From assembly GCF_041379765.1 (NCBI RefSeq), contig NZ_CP166919.1:2790001-2854000 (forward strand): a DNA stretch of 64,000 bases, read 5' to 3'. Positions 7,604-17,853 of the stretch are shown piece by piece (positions within the stretch are counted from its first letter, which is position 1; each line of letters begins with the position of its first letter). The DNA comes from Thalassotalea sp. Sam97 (GTDB lineage Bacteria; Pseudomonadota; Gammaproteobacteria; Enterobacterales; Alteromonadaceae). The position numbers and the translations under genes were made by a program. The notes below the pieces were generated by a model. It saw only the letters and a program-made list of their open reading frames with translations. It searched no databases and was not told the origin of the DNA.

Positions 7604-9181
7604 TTATTCCCACTCGATAGTCGCTGGAGGCTTACCAGAGATATCGTAAACAACACGTGAAATACCGTCGATTTCGTTAATGATGCGGTTCGATACCAAA
7701 CCTAGGAAATCGTATGGTAAGTGAGCCCAATGCGCTGTCATGAAATCGATAGTTTCAACCGCACGTAATGACACAACCCAGTCGTATTTACGACCGTCGC
7801 CCATAACACCTACAGAGCGAACTGGTAAGAATACGGTAAATGCTTGGCTTACTTTGTTGTATAGATCGTGCTTGTGTAGCTCTTCGATGAAGATCGCATC
7901 AGCACGGCGCAGTAAGTCAGCGTATTCTTTTTTCACTTCACCTAGAATACGAACACCAAGGCCTGGACCTGGGAACGGGTGACGGTATAGCATGTCGTAT
8001 GGTAAACCAAGTTCTAAACCAATTTTGCGAACTTCATCTTTGAATAGTTCACGTAGTGGTTCAATTAAGCCAAGTTCCATATCTTCAGGCAGGCCACCTA
8101 CGTTGTGATGTGACTTGATAACATGCGCCTTACCTGTTTTTGATGCTGCTGATTCGATAACATCTGGGTAAATTGTGCCTTGTGCTAACCACTTAGCATT
8201 CTTAAGCTTGCTAGCTTCTTCATCGAACACATCAACAAATACGTTACCGATGATCTTACGCTTCGCTTCAGGATCCGCTTCACCTTCAAGACGATCTAAG
8301 AAACGTTGTTCCGCCTTCACATGAACAATGTTTAGGCCAAAGTGGTCGCCAAACATGTCCATAACTTGCTGGCCTTCGTTTAGACGAAGTAAACCGTTAT
8401 CAACGAATACACACGTAAGCTTGTCGCCAATGGCGCGGTGAATTAGCATCGCTACAACCGATGAATCAACACCGCCTGATAAACCTAGAACAACTTCGTC
8501 ATCACCAACTTGCTCTTTAATTTTGGCTATCGCATCTTCGATGATTGACGCCGATGTCCAAAGTTTCTCACATTGACAGATATCAACAACAAAGTGCTCA
8601 AGAATACGCATGCCTTGTTTGGTGTGCGTTACTTCTGGATGGAACTGTACACCATAGAATTGCTTTTCTTCATTAGCCATTGCCGCATAAGCACAGCTTG
8701 GTGTTTGCGCGATCGTCGTAAAGCCAGCTGGAATTGCCGATACTTTATCACCGTGGCTCATCCATACATCTAATGTGGCGTTACCTTCTGCGTTAACCGC
8801 ATCTTCAATGTTTTTGAATAATGAAGACTGAGCGATAACCTCTACTGCTGCATAACCAAACTCTTTGTGTTCTGAGCTTTGTACACCACCGCCAAGTTGT
8901 TCAGCCATGGTTTGCATGCCGTAACAAATACCTAGTACAGGTACGCCTGCGCTAAATACATATTCAGGCGCACGTGGCGAGTTTGCTTCGGTTACAGACT
9001 CTGGACCACCAGCTAAAATAATACCGGTTGGCGCAAACTCTTTAATTTGCTCTTCAGTTACATCCCAAGCCCAAAGTTCACAGTAAACACCGATTTCACG
9101 AACACGGCGAGCGATTAGTTGTGTGTATTGAGAACCAAAATCTAAAATCAGAATTCGGCTGTCATGAATGTCTTTACTCAT
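7604..9181 (-). CDS. guaA: GMP synthase (glutamine-hydrolysing)
   Basis: A 525-residue cytoplasmic enzyme converting XMP to GMP with ATP and glutamine. The N-terminal class I glutamine amidotransferase domain has nucleophile C86 in GICYGMQ and the His-Glu pair in FHPEVTHT. It is followed by the ATP pyrophosphatase P-loop GLSGGVDSS and the C-terminal dimerisation domain. Start is at ATG 9179-9181 (MSKDIHDS), giving the E. coli length; the longer frame to 9220 adds 13 unlikely residues, and AGAGA lies just upstream of the chosen ATG. It is downstream of guaB, as in E. coli. Its last 125 bases are repeated three times beyond the terminator. Confidence 0.98.
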   Translation of the reverse strand: MSKDIHDSRILILDFGSQYTQLIARRVREIGVYCELWAWDVTEEQIKEFAPTGIILAGGPESVTEANSPRAPEYVFSAGVPVLGICYGMQTMAEQLGGGVQSSEHKEFGYAAVEVIAQSSLFKNIEDAVNAEGNATLDVWMSHGDKVSAIPAGFTTIAQTPSCAYAAMANEEKQFYGVQFHPEVTHTKQGMRILEHFVVDICQCEKLWTSASIIEDAIAKIKEQVGDDEVVLGLSGGVDSSVVAMLIHRAIGDKLTCVFVDNGLLRLNEGQQVMDMFGDHFGLNIVHVKAEQRFLDRLEGEADPEAKRKIIGNVFVDVFDEEASKLKNAKWLAQGTIYPDVIESAASKTGKAHVIKSHHNVGGLPEDMELGLIEPLRELFKDEVRKIGLELGLPYDMLYRHPFPGPGLGVRILGEVKKEYADLLRRADAIFIEELHKHDLYNKVSQAFTVFLPVRSVGVMGDGRKYDWVVSLRAVETIDFMTAHWAHLPYDFLGLVSNRIINEIDGISRVVYDISGKPPATIEWE

Positions 9182-9308
9182 TTTATTCTCTTTTTCAGAG
9201 AGCACCGTTATATAAACCATGCTCTCACTTCAACGTCAGTGTAAACAAGATAGGCTATCTTTTGTTTGCGCCTGCTGGCTGATACAACAATGACCTATCT
9301 CGAAGTGA

Positions 9309-10778
9309 TTAACCTAAACGGTAGTTTGGCGCTTCTTTGGTAATGGTCACATCATGTACATGTGATTCGCCCATACCCGCACTGGTTACGCGCACAAATT
9401 CCGGCTTAGTACGTAACGTGTCAATGTCTGCTGAACCGGTTAAGCCCATAGCACTGCGAATACCACCGATTTGTTGGTGAATGATGTTAGCGATAGGACC
9501 TTTATAAGCAACACGACCTTCAATACCTTCTGGTACTAACTTGTCGGCTTCATTTGATTTTTGGAAGTAACGATCTGATGAGCCTTCTTTTTGGTTCATT
9601 GCGCCAAGGCTACCCATACCACGGTAAGACTTGTAGTAACGACCTTGGTATAGCTCCACTTCACCCGGTGCTTCTTCAGTACCAGCTAGCATTGAACCAA
9701 CCATGACACAGTGTGCACCAGCAACAAGTGCTTTAACGATATCGCCAGAGAAGCGAATACCGCCATCTGCGATGATCGTCACATCCGTACCTTCGACACC
9801 TTTAACCGCTTCAGAGATAGCGGTGATTTGTGGTACACCACAACCGGTTACGATACGTGTAGTACAAATAGAGCCTGGGCCAATACCCACTTTAACCGCA
9901 TTAGCGCCGGCATCAGCCAATGCTTTTGCACCTTCTGCCGTTGCAATGTTACCAGCAACAATTTGTAAATCTGGGTATGTTTCACGCGTTTTCTTAACGC
10001 GCTCAATGACACCTTGAGAGTGACCGTGTGAGGTATCGATAAGTAAAATATCAACACCGGCTTCCACTAGAGCGGCGATACGCTCATCGGTACCAGCGCC
10101 AACACCAACGGCTGCACCAACACGCAGGCGACCAAATTCGTCTTTACATGCATTTGGTTTGCTTTCCGCTTTTTGGAAATCTTTAACGGTGATCATCCCT
10201 TGTAAGGTGTAATTATCGTCAACTACTAAGATTTTCTCGATGCGGTTTTCGTGCATCAAATTAAGGATTTCTTCACGGCTTGCATCATTTTTTACGGTAA
10301 CTAGCTTGTCTTTACCTGTCATAAGCTCACATACTTGCTTATCTAGGTTAGTTTCAAAACGTAAATCACGAGAAGTAACGATACCGACTAAGTTGTCGTC
10401 GCAATCAACGACAGGGAAACCAGAAAACTTTAATTCTTCTGATAGTTGCATAACGTCACGAATGCTAACGTCTGGGCTAACCGTAACAGGATCGGTTACA
10501 ATACCTGATTCAAACTTTTTAACTTGACGTACGTTAGCTGCCTGCTGTTCTATCGTCATATTTTTGTGGATAAAACCAAGACCACCTTCTTGAGCTAACG
10601 CAATCGCAAGGTTAGCTTCAGTTACAGTATCCATAGACGCAGATAAAATCGGAACGTTTAATTCGATTTTGCTGGTTAGCTTAGTTTTAAGGTTGGCAGT
10701 GTGTGGTAACACTGTCGAGTGGGCAGGTACTAATAGTACATCATCAAAGGTTAAGGCTTCACGAGCGATTCTTAACAT
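9309..10778 (-). CDS. guaB: Inosine-5'-monophosphate dehydrogenase
   Basis: A 489-residue NAD-dependent enzyme oxidising IMP to XMP, the step before GuaA. Seen: the N-terminal barrel start with [12 protein letters not shown], two CBS motifs inserted at about 95-205, the phosphate-binding [10 protein letters not shown] region, the catalytic loop [15 protein letters not shown] with the Cys near 305, and the flap region with [12 protein letters not shown]. Length matches the family (E. coli 488). The 127-base gap to guaA has no terminator, consistent with a guaBA operon. xseA starts divergently 142 bases away, the E. coli order. Confidence 0.98.
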   Translation of the reverse strand: MLRIAREALTFDDVLLVPAHSTVLPHTANLKTKLTSKIELNVPILSASMDTVTEANLAIALAQEGGLGFIHKNMTIEQQAANVRQVKKFESGIVTDPVTVSPDVSIRDVMQLSEELKFSGFPVVDCDDNLVGIVTSRDLRFETNLDKQVCELMTGKDKLVTVKNDASREEILNLMHENRIEKILVVDDNYTLQGMITVKDFQKAESKPNACKDEFGRLRVGAAVGVGAGTDERIAALVEAGVDILLIDTSHGHSQGVIERVKKTRETYPDLQIVAGNIATAEGAKALADAGANAVKVGIGPGSICTTRIVTGCGVPQITAISEAVKGVEGTDVTIIADGGIRFSGDIVKALVAGAHCVMVGSMLAGTEEAPGEVELYQGRYYKSYRGMGSLGAMNQKEGSSDRYFQKSNEADKLVPEGIEGRVAYKGPIANIIHQQIGGIRSAMGLTGSADIDTLRTKPEFVRVTSAGMGESHVHDVTITKEAPNYRLG

Positions 10779-10822
10779 AGCAACATTCTCACTTATATGG
10801 GAGTAGTAAATATTGCGCAGGG

Positions 10823-10851
10823 ATTTTAACGACTTTGCCTATACAGGTAAA
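10823..10851 (-). promoter_or_regulatory. Candidate guaB promoter
   Basis: On the minus strand TTTACC (10846-10851) and TAAAAT (10823-10828) are spaced by exactly 17 bases, about 45 bases before the guaB ATG. A direct repeat of ATCTGTAAAA lies just upstream (about 10857-10877) and could bind a regulator. Sequence inference only. Confidence 0.5.
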
Positions 10852-10920
10852 CCAAAATCTGTAAAAATCTGTAAAAAGTTTTAAAAAACTGTTCTCATTA
10901 ACATAAACGAAATATTTGGC

Positions 10921-12273
10921 ATGTTTAATAGTCCCAAACAGCACATATTAAAGGTTAGCGAGCTAACCAAAAAAGTACGTTATCTTCTAGAATCTGAGTT
11001 AACTACGCTGTGGTTAACCGGTGAAATATCTAATTTCATGGCGGCAAGCTCAGGTCATTGGTATTTATCATTAAAAGACGATAAATCACAAGTCCGTTGT
11101 GCTATGTTCAAAGGCAACAATCGCTACAGTCGAGTTCGCGCTGAAAATGGCAAACAAGTGCTGGTCAAAGCACGGGTGTCAATGTATGAACCTCGCGGTG
11201 AGTTCCAGCTAATCATTGAGCAAATGGAAGACGCTGGCGAAGGCTTACTAAGACAAAAGTTTGAGCAACTCAAAGCGCAACTGCAAGCTGAGGGGCTATT
11301 CGATCAAAAATATAAGCAGCCAATACCTGAGTTTGTTGAAACCCTGGGTGTCGTTACTTCTCCTACAGGCGCTGCCATACATGACATTTTGCATGTATTA
11401 AATCGCCGTAATCCGAATATCAACGTGATTATTTACCCAACACTAGTACAAGGCGAAGGCAGTAGCGAACAAATAGCTGATGCCATTTATACCGCTTACG
11501 AGCGCGATGAAGTTGATGCGCTTATCGTTGGTCGCGGTGGTGGTTCATTAGAAGATTTATGGGCGTTTAACGAAGAAGCTGTGGTGCGGGCAATATTCGA
11601 TTGTGACATACCTATCGTCAGTGCCGTTGGTCATGAAGTGGACGTTAGCCTTGCCGATTACGTCGCAGATATGCGCGCCCCGACACCATCAGCAGCGGCT
11701 GAACTACTGTCAAAAGATACCTCGATTCAAGGTAAGCAACTGCAAAACTCAGTGGTACAGTTGGCAATGCAGATGCGCCATAAGCTGCACACATGGCAAC
11801 GCCAGCTAACGCAACAGCAACATCGCCTAGCCATACAAAACCCATTAAACAAGTTACGCGAACAACAACAACGTGCCGATGATTTGCATATGCGCCTTGA
11901 ACGCATCAGTAATACGTTATTACAACACCGATGCACTCAACAGCAATGGCTTGGACAACGCTTAACTGCGGCCAATCCGGCAAACAGATTGCCACAGCAT
12001 AAGAAGCATCTCGCCGATTTGTCACTGCGCCTAAAACAAGCGTTATGGCACAGTAAAGACACGAAACAGATGCAATTGGCTCGCCTTGCGCAAAGTTTGA
12101 ATATTGTCAGCCCATTAGCAACAATTGCGCGTGGTTACAGCATCACTCGTGACCAGCAAGGCAATATTGTCAGGCAAACAGATAAAGTCAATATTGGCGA
12201 CTCCATTACTGTTCAAGTCAATGATGGTTCTCTTGACGCAACCGTTACCGCTATCCAGCACAACGACGATTAA
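10921..12273 (+). CDS. xseA: Exodeoxyribonuclease VII large subunit
   Basis: A 450-residue subunit of the single-strand-specific nuclease used in repair and recombination, with small subunit XseB (not in the window). An N-terminal OB fold (about 1-115) precedes the catalytic core with GVVTSPTGAAIHDI, a GRGGGSLEDLW loop and VGHEVDVSLADYVADMRAPTPSAAAEL. A long Gln-rich coiled-coil arm follows (about 275-390) and then a C-terminal beta region with ARGYSITRD. Length is close to E. coli (456). The ATG has only a weak ribosome site. Divergent from guaB, as in enterics. Confidence 0.97.
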   Translation: MFNSPKQHILKVSELTKKVRYLLESELTTLWLTGEISNFMAASSGHWYLSLKDDKSQVRCAMFKGNNRYSRVRAENGKQVLVKARVSMYEPRGEFQLIIEQMEDAGEGLLRQKFEQLKAQLQAEGLFDQKYKQPIPEFVETLGVVTSPTGAAIHDILHVLNRRNPNINVIIYPTLVQGEGSSEQIADAIYTAYERDEVDALIVGRGGGSLEDLWAFNEEAVVRAIFDCDIPIVSAVGHEVDVSLADYVADMRAPTPSAAAELLSKDTSIQGKQLQNSVVQLAMQMRHKLHTWQRQLTQQQHRLAIQNPLNKLREQQQRADDLHMRLERISNTLLQHRCTQQQWLGQRLTAANPANRLPQHKKHLADLSLRLKQALWHSKDTKQMQLARLAQSLNIVSPLATIARGYSITRDQQGNIVRQTDKVNIGDSITVQVNDGSLDATVTAIQHNDD

Positions 12274-12293
12274 CCCCAGCTTATATCGACCAC

Positions 12294-12758
12294 TTATAGC
12301 CAGCGTCGTACCTGCTGGCTATAGTCATCATACGCTTTACCAAATAATTGCTTTAGAGCTTGCTCCTCGGGAATAATTTGCCAAAGGGTAAGGTAAGCCG
12401 TAAAGGCTGGGGTGACAATAAATAGCCAAACACTATTCATAAGCAAACCAAAGGCAATAATAAGTAACACAAAGGCTAAATATATTGGGTTACGGCTATA
12501 TGCAAATATGCCCTGATTTATTAAGTGAGTTGTCTGCCGCGGATCTCGTGGATCTATCGTGGTTTGCTGACGGCGAAAGCCTATCACGGCTACAACAATT
12601 ATCACCAATGCCAAAGCCCCCAACAGCAAAGCAATGACGTTGGTTAACCATAGCCTGTCTTCGCTAACTAAATTGTTATTCGGTAACATCGCTAATAACA
12701 AACCAGCAAACACTAACAACAGTGCCGGTGGTATTTTGGTATTTAAACGAGCAAGCAT
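12294..12758 (-). CDS. Isoprenylcysteine carboxyl methyltransferase-like membrane protein
   Basis: A predicted inner-membrane protein of 154 residues with about four transmembrane segments. It contains the family-type cytoplasmic motif LINQGIFAYSRNPIYLAF and the C-terminal PEEQALKQLFGKAYDDYSQQVRRWL, which matches the EExxLxxxFGxxYxxYxxxVxRW signature of ICMT/PEMT-like proteins. The substrate in bacteria is generally unknown. The start at 12758 (MLARL) is preferred because AGGAA lies upstream, though the frame is open to 12788. It converges on xseA, 20 bases from that gene's stop. Confidence 0.8.
   Translation of the reverse strand: MLARLNTKIPPALLLVFAGLLLAMLPNNNLVSEDRLWLTNVIALLLGALALVIIVVAVIGFRRQQTTIDPRDPRQTTHLINQGIFAYSRNPIYLAFVLLIIAFGLLMNSVWLFIVTPAFTAYLTLWQIIPEEQALKQLFGKAYDDYSQQVRRWL
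12295..12323. other. Perfect 10-bp stem at the end of the methyltransferase-like gene
   Basis: TATAGCCAGC and GCTGGCTATA with a 9-base loop overlap the last codons of the minus-strand gene, just beyond the xseA stop. It has no T-run, so intrinsic termination is uncertain. It may act as a roadblock or RNA-stability stem for both convergent transcripts. Confidence 0.45.
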
Positions 12759-12862
12759 GAATAGAGAATTCCTATCGATATTGTACAAACAGTAATACTT
12801 TGTGTTGAGTTGCTACAATGGTACACTTTCGCCAACATTAGCAAGTAAATTTCGGGACTCCC

Positions 12863-13354
12863 ATGAGCAATACATTCCCACGTGCCGGTTTTCGCCGTCG
12901 CCTTGGCTCATATATTTATGACGTATTATTGGCCTTTGCAGTATACATGCTAGCTGGCTTTATCTCATTTGCCGCTTTTGGCGTATTGTTTGATCAACAA
13001 ATTATTGCCACTAAAGGCCATCAACATGCCATAGATTTAATGCAAAGTTCATGGTTTTACACCAGCTTGAATGAGCTGTGGAAACTATTTTGGGTAAGCT
13101 TTTTCTTTGTCTACTTTTGGAGTAAAAGCGGGCAAACCATTGGCATGCGCGCTTGGCGTTTGCGAGTGCAAAACCAAGATCAAACCCTGATCAGCAAAGC
13201 CACAGGCTTTAAGCGCTTAGCATTTACCCTATTTGGCCTAGGTAATTTATGGGTGTTATTTGATCGAAAGAACAAATTGAGCCTACAAGATCGCATGACC
13301 AACACCGAAGTGGTTGTGTTATCAGTCGCGGCAAACCGTGACAAACTGCGTTAA
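12863..13354 (+). CDS. RDD family membrane protein
   Basis: A 163-residue predicted inner-membrane protein. The RDD-type opening GFRRRLGSYIYDVLLAF is followed by transmembrane segments at about 18-40, 70-90 and near 125-140, with GQTIGMRAWRLRVQ in the loop and the closing LQDRMTNTEVV. RDD proteins are poorly characterised; roles in ion or small-molecule transport have been proposed for some. It stands alone, with a strong bidirectional terminator 38 bases downstream shared with lptG. Confidence 0.85.
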   Translation: MSNTFPRAGFRRRLGSYIYDVLLAFAVYMLAGFISFAAFGVLFDQQIIATKGHQHAIDLMQSSWFYTSLNELWKLFWVSFFFVYFWSKSGQTIGMRAWRLRVQNQDQTLISKATGFKRLAFTLFGLGNLWVLFDRKNKLSLQDRMTNTEVVVLSVAANRDKLR

Positions 13355-13385
13355 TTGATCGTTAACTAGTACATTTTCAAGGGAT

Positions 13386-13414
13386 AAAAAAATCGAGGCT
13401 AGCCTCGATTTTTT
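13386..13414. terminator. Bidirectional terminator between the RDD gene and lptG
   Basis: The perfect dyad TCGAGGCTAGCCTCGA (13393-13408) is flanked by A7 on the left and T6 on the right, so it serves both convergent transcripts. Confidence 0.9.
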
Positions 13415-13438
13415 ATAATGATTGATGTCACCTAGTGG

Positions 13439-14503
13439 CTACACCTGTTTTCGCAAGAAATACACCGCCACAGCAATAAACAGCAAGCTAGGTAGTACAG
13501 CCCCTAATACCGGTGGCAATTGAAATGTTTGGCTAATTGAACCAAACATTCGATTAATAAAGTCATAGGCTATACCAGTACCTATCCCCATCATCACGCG
13601 CGCGCCCATAGACGTACTGCGTAGTGGCCCAAAGATAAATGACAACGCAACCAATAGCATCACTGCGACCGTTAACGGCTGCATAATCTTACGCCAAAAG
13701 GCTAACTCATACCGTGAGGTATCTTGCTTGTTTTCTTTTAAATAACCAAGATAGCTGACTAAGCCCTGTAACGATAACGCTTCCGGTTTGACCGTTACCA
13801 CACCAAGTTTATCTGGCGTTAATGTTGACTGCCAAAGTTGTCTTTCAATTCGCTCGGTATTAATTCGTTTGCTAGTAAATTGTGAAACTTCAACGCCAAC
13901 TAACTGCCACTTATCATTATGCCAAAAGGCTTCATTTGCGCTGAGCCATTGCTTCATTTGACGATTGTCGTCGAATTTATAAAGAGAAATATTTTTTAAG
14001 GTACCCGTGTCAGCGACTTCGGTAATATGAACAATAAGTTCACCATCTTTAGTCCACACACCGTTTTTCGCCGATATTAAGCTGCCGTCAGAAATCGCTT
14101 GCGCTCTTAGTTCACGTGCCGTTGCTTCTCCTTGCGGTGCTAAAAACTCACCAACGCCCATGCTTAATAAAATCAGTAATACCGCCGTTTTCATTACCGA
14201 CTTAATTATTTGTAAACGTGACAATCCTGCCGCTTGCATCACCACCAGCTCAGAATGCGTGGCCATCATACCAAGGCCAATTAAACCACCAACTAAAGCA
14301 GCCATTGGAAAGAATATTTCGACATCACGAGGGATAGAATAAAAGGCAAATAAGGCCGCATCGATAAGATCATAATTACCACGTCCTACGGCACGCATTT
14401 GCTCTACGAACTTAATGATGCCACTGATGCTGACCAGCACAGCTAACGTTAAAAAGGTCGTGGTGGCGATAATGCGACCAATATACATATCAAGAATACG
14501 CAT
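13439..14503 (-). CDS. lptG: LPS export permease LptG
   Basis: A 354-residue inner-membrane subunit of the LptB2FG transporter that extracts lipopolysaccharide and passes it to LptC/LptA. Predicted: three N-terminal transmembrane helices (to about 125), a periplasmic beta-jellyroll (about 130-260, with NGVWTKDGELIVHI) and three C-terminal helices. The motif MRILDMYIGRII at the start and FGPLRSTSMGARVMMGIGTG near the C-terminus are typical. The start overlaps the lptF stop by one base (TAATG), indicating translational coupling. Confidence 0.96.
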   Translation of the reverse strand: MRILDMYIGRIIATTTFLTLAVLVSISGIIKFVEQMRAVGRGNYDLIDAALFAFYSIPRDVEIFFPMAALVGGLIGLGMMATHSELVVMQAAGLSRLQIIKSVMKTAVLLILLSMGVGEFLAPQGEATARELRAQAISDGSLISAKNGVWTKDGELIVHITEVADTGTLKNISLYKFDDNRQMKQWLSANEAFWHNDKWQLVGVEVSQFTSKRINTERIERQLWQSTLTPDKLGVVTVKPEALSLQGLVSYLGYLKENKQDTSRYELAFWRKIMQPLTVAVMLLVALSFIFGPLRSTSMGARVMMGIGTGIAYDFINRMFGSISQTFQLPPVLGAVLPSLLFIAVAVYFLRKQV

Positions 14504-15612
14504 TATGCTTTACCTCGCTTCAAACGAGCCTTAATTTTTTTGCCACTACCCCGACTTTTCAGTAAAAGCATCCAACCAATAAAGAGTGCGGTAATATGAA
14601 TTGGCCATAGGCCAACGATAGGCGCGATTTTACCATCATCCATAGCTGAACGAGCTGACGTAAGCAGTAAGTAATAAACGAGGAATAACAGTAAAGCGGG
14701 GAACATCTTCGCGAACTTACCTTGTCTGGGGTTTACCACACTTAATGGCACGGCCACTAAGGTTAGCACGAGTACAGAAATAGGGAACGCTAATCGCCAT
14801 TGCAACTCAGCTTGCGCTTCAAAATCGTTACGGTTAAGCAAATCTACAGTCGGGATTGCGCTCAGCTTGCGGCGTTTTTCTTCAACTTTTTGATCACGAA
14901 TTTTCATTTGGTAACCACTAAATGACATGGTCTCAAATTCCGTGGTAAGGTTATTTTTTTGGTAGCGATTACCTTGATTCATGATCAGTTTTTGCGCGCC
15001 ACTGGCATCTTCAACCACCTGCCCTGTTGCTGCAAAAATGACATTAACCACATTTTGCTTGCCATCTTCACCTTTTGGTAACTGCGCTACGAATACATTT
15101 TCAAGCTGTTTCTCTTTGTTTATATTTTCAATAAAAACAACCGCTTGTTCGTTTGATGTCTTTTGGAATCGACCAGCTGTCAAAGCCGTCAAGCCAATAT
15201 CTTTCGATAATTGCTCCTGCACTTGATACTCTTTTTCTTGCGCCAACGGTGCTAAGTACAAAGTAAACAAACCGGTGACAATGGCAGTCACCAAAGCCAA
15301 CACCATAGTTACCCGAGTGACATACCACTCACTTACTCCGCATGCATGCAACACCGTCATTTCATTTTCCGCATAAATTCGACCATACGCGATCAAAATA
15401 CCCAAAAATAAACTTAACGGTAACATGACCCCCATCAAGTGCGGAATAGTTAACCCCATGAAGGTCAAAACCATCTGCGCAGGAAAGTCTCCATCGGATG
15501 CATCTCCAAGAATACGCACAAATTTTTGACTGATAAAGATGGTCATTAAGACGAAAAAAACCCCTAATTGGGTACGACCAACTTCATTTAACAAATATCG
15601 AAAAATAATCAC
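14503..15612 (-). CDS. lptF: LPS export permease LptF
   Basis: A 369-residue partner of LptG in the LPS export ABC transporter. The start MIIFRYLLNEVGRTQLGVFFVL, helices at about 12-32, 50-75 and 95-120, a periplasmic beta-jellyroll (about 130-260), PLSVVNPRQGKFAKMFPALLLF and two final helices fit the family. First gene of the lptFG operon, divergent from pepA across 264 bases, as in E. coli. The lysine-rich tail (KSRGSGKKIKARLKRGKA) is cytoplasmic. Confidence 0.96.
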   Translation of the reverse strand: MIIFRYLLNEVGRTQLGVFFVLMTIFISQKFVRILGDASDGDFPAQMVLTFMGLTIPHLMGVMLPLSLFLGILIAYGRIYAENEMTVLHACGVSEWYVTRVTMVLALVTAIVTGLFTLYLAPLAQEKEYQVQEQLSKDIGLTALTAGRFQKTSNEQAVVFIENINKEKQLENVFVAQLPKGEDGKQNVVNVIFAATGQVVEDASGAQKLIMNQGNRYQKNNLTTEFETMSFSGYQMKIRDQKVEEKRRKLSAIPTVDLLNRNDFEAQAELQWRLAFPISVLVLTLVAVPLSVVNPRQGKFAKMFPALLLFLVYYLLLTSARSAMDDGKIAPIVGLWPIHITALFIGWMLLLKSRGSGKKIKARLKRGKA

Positions 15613-15876
15613 AAATTTAACCTAAAAAACTTTGTTTTTTTCTGACAACCGCTCAAATTTTGAGTAAACTACTCATTTTTATACATCAGTGTTTTTGACC
15701 TACGTCACAATAAAACATTCAAAGGCGCAATACATAGCTATAATTACTAGCTATAAGAATAGCCCAAACAATTCTAAGTGGCGTTAAATAGTCTATCGTT
15801 TTCACCTTGTTTTAAGCAAGTTGATAAATATAAAAGTGGTTAAAACTACACAATTAAGCATTAAATAGGAGAGTTC

Positions 15877-17382
15877 ATGGAGTTCAGTGTAAAAAGTGGT
15901 AGCCCGGAAAAACAACGTAGCGCCTGCATCGTTGTTGGTGTTTATGAACCACGCCGACTAAGCGCTGTTGCCGAGCAACTTGATGAAATCAGTGGTGGTT
16001 ATATTTCTAACCTACTACGTCGTGGTGACTTAGAAGGCAAACCTGGCCAAATGTTACTGCTGCATCAAGTACCTAATGTTTTATCTGAGCGTGTATTATT
16101 GGTTGGCTGTGGTAAAGAGCGCGAGCTAGATGAACGCCAATACCGTCAAATTATCAGCAAAACCATCAACACCCTTAACGAAACCGGTTCAATGGAAGCC
16201 GTATGCTTTTTATCAGAACTGCACGTTAAAGGTCGTGATACTTACTGGAAAGTACGTCAAGCGGTTGAAGCAACGCAAGATTGTCTATACAGCTTTAATC
16301 AACTTAAGACGCGTAAAGAAGAAGCGCGTCGTCCTTTGCGAAAAATCGTGTTCAATGTACCGACTCGTCGCGAGTTAACTATTGGTGAGCGTGCTCTTGC
16401 TCATGGTTTAGCCGTATCAAAAGGCATGACAGTGTGTAAAGACGTTGCCAATATGCCACCAAACATTTGTAACCCAGCCTATCTTGCAGAGCAAGCTAAA
16501 CTGCTTGCCGAAAACAACGACAAGATCAGCATAGAGGTCGTTGATGAAGCGCAAATGGCTGAGCTTGGTATGAACTCATACTTAGCCGTTGGCCGTGGCA
16601 GCGTTAATGAATCATTAATGACTGTCATCAAGTACCAAGGCGGCGCAGAAGACGCAAAACCAATCGTACTTGTTGGTAAAGGCTTAACCTTCGATTCAGG
16701 CGGTATTTCAATTAAGCCTGGCGAAGCCATGGACGAAATGAAGTACGACATGGGTGGTGCAGCTGGTGTACTTGGTGCAATGAACTCATTAGCGGAGCTT
16801 AACTTGCCAATTAACGTTATTGGTGTCTTAGCTGGTTGTGAAAACATGCCAGGTGGCAACGCGTACCGTCCGGGTGATATTTTAACAACGATGTCGGGGC
16901 AAACCGTTGAAGTACTAAATACTGATGCCGAAGGCCGTTTGGTACTGTGTGACGCCCTGACCTACGTTGAACGCTTTCAACCAGACACGGTTATCGATGT
17001 TGCGACACTAACCGGCGCTTGTGTTATCGCCTTAGGTGCGCACGCGACTGGTTTATTAAGTACTCATAACCCATTAGCGCATGAGCTACTAAATGCCTCA
17101 GATCAAAGTGGTGACCGCGCGTGGCGCTTACCACTGTGGGATGATTATCAAGATCAACTAGATAGCCCGTTTGCCGATTTCACTAACTTAGGTGGTCGCC
17201 CTGCGGGTACCATTACCGCAGCGTGTTTCTTGTCTCGTTTCACCAAGAAGTACAACTGGGCACATCTTGATATTGCCGGTACCGCATGGCGTGGTGGCGC
17301 GAAAAAAGGCTCGACTGGTCGCCCAGTTGGCATGTTAACCCAGTTCTTGCTGAACCGTAGCGGTCAGGAGCAAGGTGAATAA
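15877..17382 (+). CDS. pepA: Leucyl aminopeptidase PepA
   Basis: A 501-residue M17 aminopeptidase; E. coli PepA (503) also binds DNA in Xer recombination and carAB control. Seen: the metal-binding region [16 protein letters not shown] near 267-282, DMGGAAG, and the signature NTDAEGRL at 348-355. The ATG is preceded by AGGAGAG (15867-15873), an excellent ribosome site. It heads pepA-holC-valS, the enteric order. An AT-rich stretch with TATAAT at 15739-15744 may be its -10 region, but the -35 is poor. Confidence 0.97.
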   Translation: MEFSVKSGSPEKQRSACIVVGVYEPRRLSAVAEQLDEISGGYISNLLRRGDLEGKPGQMLLLHQVPNVLSERVLLVGCGKERELDERQYRQIISKTINTLNETGSMEAVCFLSELHVKGRDTYWKVRQAVEATQDCLYSFNQLKTRKEEARRPLRKIVFNVPTRRELTIGERALAHGLAVSKGMTVCKDVANMPPNICNPAYLAEQAKLLAENNDKISIEVVDEAQMAELGMNSYLAVGRGSVNESLMTVIKYQGGAEDAKPIVLVGKGLTFDSGGISIKPGEAMDEMKYDMGGAAGVLGAMNSLAELNLPINVIGVLAGCENMPGGNAYRPGDILTTMSGQTVEVLNTDAEGRLVLCDALTYVERFQPDTVIDVATLTGACVIALGAHATGLLSTHNPLAHELLNASDQSGDRAWRLPLWDDYQDQLDSPFADFTNLGGRPAGTITAACFLSRFTKKYNWAHLDIAGTAWRGGAKKGSTGRPVGMLTQFLLNRSGQEQGE

Positions 17383-17383
17383 C

Positions 17384-17806
17384 ATGGCAACCGATGTCGT
17401 TTTTAATGTCCTAGCAAATAGTGATCAAGATCACATACAACTTGCTTGCCATAAAGCGGCTCAGTTATATCGCCAAAATAAGAGGGTATTCATCTTTTGT
17501 GACAGTCAAATTGACGCCCACAAAATCGATGAGCTGTTGTGGTCATTTGAGAGTAACAGCTTTGTCCCTCATAACCTGCCAGGCGAAGGCCTAGAGTCAG
17601 GTTCGCCGGTGGAGATCAGTTGGCAAGCGCCAACCAACCATCGGCAAGTATTAATCAATCTGGCCAGCAAGGTTCCTGCCTTTGCTGGTCAATTCAAGCA
17701 AATTGTCGACTTTGTTCCTGCTGATGAAGAACGCAAACAGTTAGCCCGAGTTCGCTACCGTGGCTACCAGCAAGCGGGCTGTTCATTAACAACAGAGTCA
17801 AGTTAA
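17384..17806 (+). CDS. holC: DNA polymerase III chi subunit
   Basis: A 140-residue HolC-type clamp-loader accessory protein that links the replisome to SSB. Family features: an early FNVL strand, [46 protein letters not shown], and SPVEISW. The frame is also open from GTG 17375, overlapping the pepA stop, but ATG 17384 has AAGGTGA 5 bases upstream and is preferred; either way it is coupled to pepA. valS follows 47 bases later. Confidence 0.93.
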   Translation: MATDVVFNVLANSDQDHIQLACHKAAQLYRQNKRVFIFCDSQIDAHKIDELLWSFESNSFVPHNLPGEGLESGSPVEISWQAPTNHRQVLINLASKVPAFAGQFKQIVDFVPADEERKQLARVRYRGYQQAGCSLTTESS

Positions 17807-17853
17807 GCTTTGCACACACAGTTGCAACGCATATTAAGATTGTAAGAAGCATC

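Noticed and set aside
17375..17383. GTG start for holC overlapping pepA
   Set aside because: ATG 17384 has a better spaced ribosome site; not excluded completely.
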